Below, one piece after another: positions 36,401 to 64,000 of a DNA stretch of 64,000 bases; the stretch's first letter is position 1, and every line of letters begins with the position of its first letter. Both the position numbers and the translations under genes were made by a program. The stretch is from Corallium rubrum (taxonomy: Eukaryota > Cnidaria > Anthozoa > Scleralcyonacea > Coralliidae), in the NCBI GenBank assembly GCA_964035015.1, contig OZ036014.1, forward strand, positions 912,701 to 976,700, written 5' to 3'. The notes under the pieces were generated by a model. It was not told the DNA's origin, did no database searches, and saw only the letters and a program-made list of their open reading frames with translations.

Positions 36401-37613
36401 TCGGGACGTGATAAAAAAGGGGTAAGTTGTTTTTGTCGCGGGAAACGGAAAACGTGAGATAGACGTTTGACGTTCGCTTGATTGAAACTAGAGAGATTAG
36501 GACCCCGTTTACACGATGCCGGTACAATTTGAAAACGGAACAAAATCATGCCGGTATGCAAATACAGCGTATAACATTTCATGTTATTTTTGTGCCGGTA
36601 TCGTGTAAACGCAAGGTCAAAACGGCATGATTTTGTTCCGTTTTCAAATTGTACCGGCATCGTGTAAACGGGGTCTTAGATTGACGTGAGCAGATCCAAG
36701 ATGGCGGCTAAAAAGAGGTATTTGAAGTTGGTATCTATGGTTTAAAACATTTTGTGATCATTATTAACGTTTCTATTGTTTCTCTTTTTCTTCGTAAAAG
36801 ACGTGGAAGAGAGGAAATATTAGAAATTTTGACTGTGAAGTTTCCCGTCTCCGTGAAGACAGTCGTCTTGGCGTTGAAACGGCAAACGGCTGGCGGGAAA
36901 AAAAATTCGTCGCGTGATCTTCTCTGCCGTTTGCCGTCAGAGTTGGAAAAAAGCTGCGGGTATGCGGGTACCACCCGGAGGAAGGTTTACTTTAGTGAGG
37001 AAGGTTTAAAGTGAAAACACGTGAAACAACACATTCGGTAATCTGAGAAAGTTACAATTGACCAAGCAAGGTGTCGAGAAGAAAAGCGATTTGCAGCAAA
37101 ACACTGGCTAACCAACAGCACTGGCAGTGGCAGCAGTTTCATGTGTGAGACATGTACGCTGATGTCTGCTGTGATGTCTGTATCTTCGCAGCAGTTGAGG
37201 GTAGTTAGTAGGCTGTCAGTCAGCAGTGGTCAGTTAGTAGCTATTGTAGTATGCCAAAGCTTACCTATATAGAAAAACCTGGGAAACCAAGGTACTGTAA
37301 AAGTCACGCAGTATTTATGAACGTTGCAAAACACAAAATTCTCGCTATATATTTTGAGGAAGGTTATCTAAACTTAAAAACCCATCCGGAGGAAGGTTGA
37401 ACACTAATTCCAACTCTGTTTGCCGTTTGGAAAAATCTCTTTTTATATTCTATTTTATAGCTCAAAAGCATTTTTTCTGACGTACCAACTTCCACAACGA
37501 AAAACTCTGTTAATATGGAATTTTTGAACGAAAATATATATTATGTTTTGTAAGGAGAATGCAAAGACTACGAATATTTGGAAAGTTTCTAGTTTTTACA
37601 CATAGGATATATG

Positions 37614-37676
<63 letters not shown>

Positions 37677-39811
37677 TATATACATATAGGATTGACACTT
37701 CGTCTCACAGGTTTTGTGGTTTATTTCGTTTTCTAGTTCAAGCAAACTCAACATGGAAAACCTTTTTTACTCCCTGACTGGAGGATATCACTATTTCGCG
37801 ACAACATTCGTTTTGTTTTTCAACTAGAGGATGAAAATAACGGTACGGTTAAGGGGATTGGCATTAAAAATTAAGTTTTGTCTAATTTTAAAGAACTCAA
37901 AGAATTGTAATAGAAGATCCTTTACAACTTTTTCGTATCATTCTGCGTTTTCAAGATATTTCAATTTGTTTGATATGTAAATGATGGTCTCTGACGTCAG
38001 GAGTGGGATAAAATATTTTCATACAGAGCAAAATCACTTACATATCTAACATAAAATGTTCAGCGTCGCAAGGAGTTTTTATGTGCACAGTTTCAAATGA
38101 TTTCGCTGAACAAACTAGTTTTGCTACATGTGAAAATATTTTATCCCACACCTGACGTCAGAGACCATCTCATTTACATATCAAACAAATTGAAATATCT
38201 TGAAAACGAAGAGAGATACGAAAAAGTTGTAAAGGATGTTCCATTACAATTTTATGAGTTCTTTCAAATTAGACAAACTTAATTTTTAGTGCTATTGCCC
38301 TTCAAGAACATACATGGATTTCAACAAAACCTCAAATTGAGGAAAACCTGCAGTCTTGAGTATCAGTTAGTCACAGTTTTTACACAATGACATTTCATTT
38401 TGTTGTTGTTCAAACTTTCTAGGTTACAGATATAAGTTTTACGCCGATACAGATGTTAGCACCAAGACTTGGTACAGTCTTCTCAAAGAAGTCATAGATA
38501 GAGAATTTCAAAAGGTAAAAATCTGTTGTATCAAGTCTGCGTTGTATGTGGTGGCTACGCTGGTTGGTGGTGGTATTGGTGATGGTTGTGGTAATGGTTG
38601 TAATTGTGTTCATGTTGTTAGTGATGGTGTTTGTGTTGCTGTCATCACCATCATCTTCATCCTTATCATTACCATAACCACCACCACTATCACCATCTTC
38701 ATCATTGCCATCATCATCATCACCACCACTATCGTCATTACTACCATTTGCGTTCAAGCGTTTAGCAAGTAACTAGTTGTTTTCGAGTTTTGAAACAAAC
38801 GTTGAACAATGACAACTATACGTTTGACAGATCAAATCAATTACAAATGTATATAGTTGTCATTGGAGAACGTTTGTTTCAAAACTCGAAAACAACTAGT
38901 TATTTGCTTGAACACAAATAGTAGTATTGCAACCACCACCATCATCACCATCACCTCCACCACCACCACCACCATCATCACCACCACCTTCATCACCACC
39001 ATTACCACCACCACCATTACCACCACCACCACCATCATCGTCATCACCACCATCATCACCACCACCATCACCACCACCATCACCACCACCACCACCATCA
39101 TCACCACCACCTTCATCACCACCACTACCACCACCATCATCACCTCCACCATCACCAACACCACCATCACCATCATCACCACCCCCACCATCATCATCAT
39201 CACTACCACCATCATCACCACCACCATCATCATCTCCACCACCATCATCATCACCATCACCATCATCACCACCACCATCACCACCACCATCACCATCACC
39301 ACCACCATCATCACCACCACCATCACCACCACCACCATCATCATCACTACCACCATCATCACCACCACCACCACCACCATCATCACCACCACCATCATCA
39401 TCATCACCACCATCACCACCACCATCATCACCACCACCATCACCACCACCATCATCACCACCATTATCACCACCACCATCACCACCACCATCATCACCAC
39501 CATCATCACCACCACCACCACCACCATCACCACCATCATCACCACCATCATCACCACCATCATCACCACCACCATCACCACCATCACCACCATCACCATC
39601 ATCATCACCACCACCACCACCATCACCACCACCATCATCACCACCACCACCACCGTCATCACCACCATCACCACCACCACCACCACCACCACCACCGTCA
39701 TCATCACCATCACCACCATCACCATTTTTATGCTTATCGTTATTGTTCTTTCAGACTCCGCAAAATCTTATCACGTTTGACGAGAATGAGACAGAAGACA
39801 CTCGACTATAA
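21431..39811 (+). CDS. RALGPS: RALGPS-type Ral guanine nucleotide exchange factor (complete or nearly so)
   Basis: Exons in phase: 21431-21550, 21939-22031, 24887-24937, 26249-26332, 26864-26953, 27508-27600, 28310-28377, 28479-28534, 28924-29003, 29143-29191, 32376-32469, 33371-33462, 33571-33697, 33871-33915, 34273-34388, 34925-34967, 35225-35268, 35346-35392, probably 37461-37508, then 37737-37842, 38423-38514 and 39755-39811 (stop TAA). The CDC25-type GEF domain runs from [17 protein letters not shown] through [62 protein letters not shown] and [20 protein letters not shown]. The linker keeps HRKSASLG. The C-terminal PH domain ends YRYKFYAD...TWYSLLKEV, then [10 protein letters not shown], like human RALGPS1/2. 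RALGPS proteins load GTP onto RalA/B at membranes. One PH exon (strands 1-2, expected WxxYW) was not found between 35393 and 37460. The start is the ATG after an upstream ORF. Confidence 0.92.
22157..22262 (-). mobile_element. tRNA-derived SINE fragment
   Basis: On the minus strand it has A-box-like TCTCAGTGGTTAAAGCAC and B-box-like TTGGATTCAATTCC at normal tRNA spacing. No stems typical of a functional tRNA close. Confidence 0.7.
22980..23115 (-). mobile_element. tRNA-derived SINE fragment
   Basis: Minus-strand copy related to 22157-22262 (CCCAATAGCTCAGTGGTTAG, then a diverged B box in TTGGGTTTAGTTCCTGG). It is interrupted by about 20 extra AT-rich bases between the boxes. A further block (TTCGGTATTTC, AAGAAAACTAAGCTATTTG) is duplicated directly at 22628 and 22832. 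Confidence 0.65.
23925..24345. repeat. nested palindrome with CCCGAGG...CCGAGGG core
   Basis: AGTCATATATTGACCCGAGG and CCCGAGGGTCAATATATGAC form a hairpin centred on GGCCGAAGG. GGTTATATACC-type outer arms recur near 24150 (GGATATAACCTGTG). It lies in a RALGPS intron; no coding function. Confidence 0.75.
24600..24712. repeat. palindrome related to Penelope terminal repeat
   Basis: ACTGCCAAAACAGAGAACGT and its complement ACGTTCTCTGTTTTGGCAGT flank GAGCAAAGGGCCTTTGCTC. The central motif resembles the CGAAGGGCCTTCG block of the Penelope terminal repeats at 3388 and 4771. A comparable but shorter palindrome lies at 35025-35105. Confidence 0.7.
25752..25846. mobile_element. short TTAA (piggyBac-like) MITE, 95 bp
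   Basis: TTAA-CCCTTTAATGCCCA ... TGGGCTATAAAGGG-TTAA. The interior reads TTTTATTCTGGCTAACACCA then GACGATTTTACT, the same text as the 25-bp minisatellite at 40128-40975. Confidence 0.85.
25855..26075. repeat. foldback repeat
   Basis: Arms AGTTCTCATACATTGCTGAC and GTCGGTGACATATGAGAACT. The centre AGAACAATGCGGAAAAGCAC pairs with GTGCTTTTCTGCATTGTTCT. Lies in a RALGPS intron. Confidence 0.8.
26345..26745. repeat. foldback repeat
   Basis: ACCTCGTCCCCAGGGCCATT at the left pairs with AATGGCCCTGGGTATGAGGT at the right. Inner arms (GTGGAGGCTAGCTC against GCCTAGCCTCCAC) continue the pairing. It lies 13 bp after the donor of the RALGPS exon ending at 26332. Confidence 0.8.
27105..27190 (-). mobile_element. 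tRNA-derived SINE fragment
   Basis: The minus strand shows GGCACAGTGGTTAGTGCATG (A-box-like) and CCGGATTCAATTCCTGC (B-box-like). Short, no tail identified. Confidence 0.6.
27370..27481. mobile_element. short TTAA (piggyBac-like) MITE, 112 bp
   Basis: TTAA-CCCATTCCTGCTTGGGCC ... GGGCAGCAATGGA-TTAA. The interior CTGGCTAATGCCAGACTATT is a diverged relative of the interior of 25752-25846. It ends 22 bp before the acceptor of the RALGPS exon at 27508. Confidence 0.8.
28590..28806. mobile_element. hAT-like MITE, 217 bp
   Basis: CAGTGGTGTAGTGTGG at the left and CACGCTATGCCTCTG at the right form imperfect inverted repeats. The flanking 8-mers AGTGTAGA and AGTGTAGT differ at one base. Contains G-run and C-run blocks like other CAGTGGCG-type elements here. 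Confidence 0.75.
29290..32305. repeat. 3-kb satellite of 20-bp units in a RALGPS intron
   Basis: About 150 tandem copies of a 20-bp unit, mostly TAGACCTACTCAGGACTACT with CAAGAC and TTAGATCTCCT variants. A higher-order alternation occurs between about 30800 and 31340. Copies at both edges are degenerate, as expected if homogenisation is strongest in the middle. It fills nearly the whole intron between 29191 and 32376. Confidence 0.97.
32640..32862. repeat. 62-bp tandem repeat, about 3.5 copies
   Basis: The unit contains ATAATATCGCAACATTGAAT and GTCTGCAACATTTAGCAAGC. Followed by (TG)n and a G run (32862-32890). Downstream, 33062-33180 is a foldback with core ACGAGGCGAAGCCGAG (TTTTATCAGATATAA against TTATATCTGATAAAA written as ATATCTGATAAAACACGAAC). 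Confidence 0.88.
33930..34160. repeat. GAAGT pentanucleotide array
   Basis: GAAGT/GAAAC units in two blocks, following a short GGGAA stretch. Lies in the RALGPS intron between exons 33871-33915 and 34273-34388. Confidence 0.9.
34455..34900. repeat. 18-bp CpG-rich minisatellite next to a splice acceptor
   Basis: About 24 copies of an 18-bp unit, ATTCTACTCGCGCGCAAA with GTACAA and GTGCGCAA variants. Ends 25 bp before the RALGPS exon at 34925. The CG density contrasts with the AT-rich surroundings. Confidence 0.93.
35590..35700. repeat. palindromic TTGAAATATTATTTCCAGTCC repeat
   Basis: GAAATATTATTTCCAGTCC and its complement GGACTGGAAATAATATTTC lie back to back, followed by a third partial arm AAGTCCTTGGACTTGAAATA. 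No coding function. Confidence 0.75.
36000..36300 (-). pseudogene. LINE reverse-transcriptase C-terminal fragment
   Basis: The minus-strand frame reads [20 protein letters not shown] followed by [20 protein letters not shown]. This is the typical end of CR1/L2/Rex-type LINE polyproteins (WNSLP...S..SFK..L). Only the last about 95 codons remain, inserted antisense in a RALGPS intron. Confidence 0.75.
36497..36682. mobile_element. palindromic MITE with GACCCCGTTTACAC ends
   Basis: The left arm (GACCCCGTTTACACGATGCC) is complementary to the right arm (GGCATCGTGTAAACGGGGTC). The interior AATTTGAAAACGGAACAAAA also pairs. A related but longer element with GACCCCGTTCAC and CGGCACAAAA blocks lies at 56958-57355 in a DROSHA intron. 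Confidence 0.85.
37612..37675. repeat. (TA)n microsatellite
   Basis: About 30 AT dinucleotides, bracketed by complementary TAGGATATATG and CATATAGGA sequences. Confidence 0.95.
37853..38301. mobile_element. TTAA-flanked foldback MITE at a splice donor
   Basis: TTAA at 37849-37852 on the left and TCAA on the right. Ends GGGGATTGGCATTAAAAATT and AATTTTTAGTGCTATTGCCC. The inner arms contain AAATTGAAATATCTTGAAAA and complement. Only six bases (GTACGG) separate the RALGPS exon end at 37842 from the TTAA. Confidence 0.82.
38757..38921. repeat. inverted repeat
   Basis: AACTAGTTGTTTTCGAGTTT at the left pairs with AAACTCGAAAACAACTAGTT at the right, with ACGTTGAACAATGACAACTA and its complement inside. 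Confidence 0.88.
38926..39724. repeat. CAC/CAT trinucleotide array, 800 bp
   Basis: Imperfect (CCACCATCA)-type array in the last RALGPS intron, ending 30 bp before the final exon. The long frames of Thr/Ile, Ser/Pro and Val/Met are artefacts. Confidence 0.97.
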
Positions 39812-40127
39812 CACACACCAGATAATATAATAGATATATATTATATTTGTATATTGCAACGAGTTTATCTATATTCCAGAAGCTTTTATAGAAAATGGAC
39901 TAAAAGACTAAATTAAGCACAACATTTTCTATTTATAACTATTCGATTACGCACACATATTTCACACTCTTAAAATTTATTTACGACATTGAGGCTGTGG
40001 TTTTCATTTTTTGGACGTTTATTGGGTATATATTAAATTGTATAAGATTATTGTGGAATATGTACAATAAAGAGCTGTTTTGTTTGTTCTTTTGCGTTTT
40101 TTGTTGTTATTCTGTTCAGCACGATAT

Positions 40128-40975
40128 TATTTTACTCTGTCTAACACCAGACTATTTTACTCTGTCTAACACCAGACTATTTTACTCTGTCTAACACCAG
40201 ACTATTTTACTCTGTCTAACACCAGACTATTTTACTGTCTAACACCAGACTATTTTACTGTCTAACACCAGACTATTTTACTGTCTAACACCAGACTATT
40301 TTACTCTGTCTAACACCAGACTATTTTACTCTGTCTAACACCAGACTATTTTACTCTGTCTAACACCAGACTATTTTACTCTGTCTAACACCAGATTATT
40401 TTACTCTGTCTAACACCAGACTATTTTACTCTGTCTAACACCAGACTATTTTACTCTGTCTAACACCAGACTATTTTACTCTGTCTGATTAACACCAAAC
40501 TATTTTGCTCTGTCTAACACCAGACTATTTTACTCTGTCTAACACCAGACTATTTTACTCTGTCTAACACCAGACTATTTTACTTTGTCTAACACCAGAC
40601 TATTTTACTCTGTCTAACACCAGACTATTTTACTCTGTCTAACACCAGACTATTTTACTCTGTCTAACACCAGACTATTTTACTTTGTCTAACACCAGAC
40701 TATTTTAGTCTGTCTAACACCAGACTATTTTACTTTGTCTAACACCAGACTATTTTACTCTGTCTAACGCCAGACTATTTTACTCTGTCTAACACCAGAC
40801 TATTTTACTCTGTCTAACACCAGACTATTTTACTCTGTCTAACGCCAGACTATTTTACTGTCTAACACCAGACTATTTTACTCTGTCTAACACCAGACTA
40901 TTTTACTCTGTCTAACACCAGACTATTTTACTCTATCTAACACCAGACAATTTTACTGTCTAACACAAGTCTAAC
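40128..40975. repeat. 25-bp minisatellite, about 33 copies
   Basis: The unit reads ACTCTGTCTAACACCAGACT followed by ATTTT. Some copies lack CTCTG (21 bp) or carry GCCAGAC. Located between the RALGPS stop and the DROSHA promoter. The unit matches the interior of the TTAA MITEs at 25752 and 63597. Confidence 0.96.
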
Positions 40976-40985
40976 TTGGTATTAT

Positions 40986-41660
40986 TTAACAAATAAAACA
41001 TAAACCTCCGTGCATATGTACTCTTATAAAGGCACGTTTGACGTCATTTGAACACGAAAGAAGTTGAGTAGAGGCACGAGGCGATAGCCGAGTGCCTTTA
41101 CACTTCTTTCGTGTTCAAAGACGTCGAACGTACCTTTATAAGAGTACATATGCACAGGAGCGGTATGTTTTATTTGTTTTATAAAATAAGAAGAAGAAAA
41201 AACAAGTTAAAAGTGGTATAGTTTTGAAAGTTCGCTAGATTTTCCCGCCAGGTGACGCCATCCTACACCACCCCACGCCATTTTACGTCATTCATGATCT
41301 TCATACTCATAAATGCACGGAGCCCGGCCGATCAGAGCGTGCGTAGAGGACACCTTATTTTATAAAGTGTTTTATAAAATAAGGTGTCTTCTACGCACGC
41401 TCTGATTGGCTGGGCTCCGTGCATTTATAAGAGAACAGATCATGAATGGCGTCGAACGGCGTCAGCTGGCTGGAAAAGCCCGCCAAATTCCCAAACTAGC
41501 TCACTTTTAGTTTGATTTTCCTCTTATTTTATAAAACAAATAAAACATACCGCTCCTGTGCATATGTACTCTTATAAAGGCACGTTTGACATCATTTGAA
41601 CACGAAAGAAGTGTAAAGGCACTCGGCCTTCGTGTTCAAATGACGTCAAACGTGCATGTC
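40986..41660. repeat. nested palindromes upstream of DROSHA
   Basis: ATGTACTCTTATAAAGGCAC and complements occur at 41023, 41130 and 41563. GCACGAGGCGATAGCCGAGT forms one hairpin centre. AAATGCACGGAGCCCGGCCG pairs with GGGCTCCGTGCATTTATAAG around a TTATTTTATAAAGTGTTTTA loop (41300-41425). A related copy lies at 49210-49580. CRE-like TGACGTCA occurs at 41039 and 41641. Confidence 0.85.
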
Positions 41661-41691
41661 GCAATTTTTGCGGGAGGCCTGGTACATAAAC

Positions 41692-41702
41692 AAGATGGCG
41701 GC
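41692..41702 (+). promoter_or_regulatory. YY1-like motif in the DROSHA 5' region
   Basis: AAGATGGCGGC, a match to the YY1 consensus, 100 bp upstream of the proposed start codon. A CRE-like TGACGTCA lies at 41641-41648. No TATA box is evident. The promoter role is inferred. Confidence 0.5.
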
Positions 41703-41801
41703 GAAGAAGAACGTGCTTTAAATTTTATAACTTCACAATGCAGCACTTTGCAGCATCACAGTTAGGAATTGAATGTTGTAATTTGTAAGAAGCATTGAGA
41801 G

Positions 41802-63189
<21,388 letters not shown>

Positions 63190-63319
63190 GTGGGGCTTTT
63201 GTTGCTAAGCAACGTTGCAGCTCATCCCGAGCCTTCCCAGTGCAAACTTTTACCAACCAACTCTCATCTAGGTTAACCCTTTCATGCGCATCGTTGTTGT
63301 CGAACAACTTTATCTTTCT

Positions 63320-63370
63320 ACTCTGTCTAACGCCAGACGACTTTACTCTGTCTAACGCCAGACGACTTTA
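63320..63370. repeat. two-copy seed of the 25-bp minisatellite unit
   Basis: Two tandem copies of ACTCTGTCTAACGCCAGACG plus ACTTT, preceded by a TTAACCCTTTCATGCGCA end of the TTAA MITE family at about 63274. Confidence 0.85.
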
Positions 63371-63548
63371 TGTGAGTAGAGTTTAGTTGGCCTCTCCTGT
63401 GCTTCGAGGGTTTTTCACAGGGTTCTGCTGTTTTCCTCCCTCCGTAAAATCAACACTTAGGTCTTAGCTTATGTCGTGCAATTTTAACATGAGCCTCTGG
63501 CTCGGATGATTGGGCGACCACATCCTGTGCTTACGTCGTTAAATAAAT
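63371..63548 (+). mobile_element. SINE body related to the 5S-derived SINE
   Basis: GTGAGTAGAGTT, CTCTCCTGTGCTTCGAG and CCTCCCTCCGTAAAATCAAC are shared with 5385-5475. There is no 5S head here; the tail differs (GGGCGACCACATCCTGTGC). Confidence 0.8.
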
Positions 63549-63596
63549 CATTATTTTACTCATATAGCCAGGAGCAACGACAGTTGTAACAATTAA

Positions 63597-63689
63597 CCCT
63601 TTATCGCCCAGTAGCCACTCCACTGACGAGTAAAATCGTCTGGCGTTAGCCAGAGTAAAATACTAAAGACATCGTTGGGCGATAAAGGG
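63597..63689. mobile_element. short TTAA (piggyBac-like) MITE, 93 bp
   Basis: TTAA-CCCTTTATCGCCCA ... TGGGCGATAAAGGG-TTAA, near-perfect inverted ends. The interior GAGTAAAATCGTCTGGCGTT then AGCCAGAGTAAAAT is the complement of the 25-bp minisatellite text. A further TTAA-AGTG foldback MITE begins near 63757 and runs off the window. Confidence 0.92.
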
Positions 63690-64000
63690 TTAACTTTCAT
63701 ACAAACTTTTATCTGCTAACTTTAATCCACTCTTACCTTTGACCAAGCTTTGGCTTAAAGTGTCTATGAAGTGAAAAATACGTTGGCATTTTTGTTGTTT
63801 TATTGTACAGAGAAGCATGACAGGAGCACTCACTGAAAATTTCAAGAGAATCTGATGCGTAGTTTTCGCGCAATCAACTCTCAAAATTTGCCGTGGATAG
63901 TTTGTTTTGGCGAAATTTGGGCTTCTTGGTAACAATGCCTTACGAATCTATTGTTCTTATGCATAGTTGTTCATCTGCGTACGTCATAAGCATTGTTTCC

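Noticed and set aside
36754-37014. 86-codon plus-strand frame as a RALGPS PH exon
   Set aside because: The translated sequence ([18 protein letters not shown]) has no PH features, and the phase does not join the known exons.
37214-37285. Candidate PH exon with [20 protein letters not shown]
   Set aside because: Contains W and Y, but the spacing does not match WxxYW, and no acceptor or donor pair gives the required phase.
38841-39811. Val/Met-, Thr/Ile- and Ser/Pro-rich frames
   Set aside because: CAC/CAT microsatellite translations; only the last 57 bases (39755-39811) are RALGPS coding.
63190-63280. DROSHA coding read-through past 63189 (AAHPEPSQ resembles a RNase III THPS motif)
   Set aside because: A GT donor lies right after RTLCQ at the conserved exon boundary. 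The following residues do not fit the conserved LAMTHPSH block, and the stretch includes a TTAA-type MITE end soon after.

Overview
The window is eukaryotic nuclear DNA from an intron-rich, AT-rich invertebrate animal. An early-branching lineage such as a cnidarian would fit, because ancestral animal genes keep near-vertebrate protein similarity while the introns are packed with short transposons and microsatellites. The species cannot be named from the sequence. I assembled the multi-exon genes by hand from splice signals (AG acceptor, GT donor), phase continuity and recalled protein families. No database search was possible.

Genes in order: (1) 5680-9338 (+), the last five coding exons of a USP20/USP33-type deubiquitinase (DUSP domains); its catalytic part lies upstream. 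(2) 14337-15329 (-), a complete single-exon torsin AAA+ ATPase. (3) 18192-19256 (+), a complete single-exon LAP1/LULL1 (TOR1AIP)-type torsin activator. These two lie head to head. (4) 21431-39811 (+), RALGPS, a Ral GEF with a CDC25-type domain and a C-terminal PH domain, in at least 21 coding exons. (5) 41802-63189 (+), DROSHA, 19 coding exons from the N-terminus through the central domain to the start of the first RNase III domain; the gene continues past the window.

Repeats fill nearly everything else. They include long microsatellites ((TTG)n at 1-878, an AACC/AGCC array, (AAAC)n, CAA/CAG and CAC/CAT arrays, (CT)n), a 3-kb satellite of 20-bp units in a RALGPS intron, and further minisatellites of 17, 18, 20, 25, 31 and 62 bp. 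Transposons include a Penelope-like retroelement with inverted terminal repeats and a GIY-YIG endonuclease (3291-4849), a 5'-truncated LINE (60841-62810) in a DROSHA intron, tRNA- and 5S-derived SINEs, at least five hAT-like short elements with 8-bp target duplications, TTAA-flanked foldback MITEs, TA-flanked MITEs, and many palindromes.

The best biological point is the torsin/torsin-activator pair. A AAA+ ATPase and the membrane protein carrying its activating arginine finger are intronless neighbours in divergent orientation. Their shared intergenic region was split by a 1.9-kb hAT-like insertion with a perfect 8-bp duplication. Other points worth checking are a minisatellite that appears to have grown from the interior of a MITE, MITEs sitting within a few bases of splice sites, and an unusual Ser/Leu/Gln-rich repeat block in the N-terminus of DROSHA. 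No wholly new molecular system was recognised.
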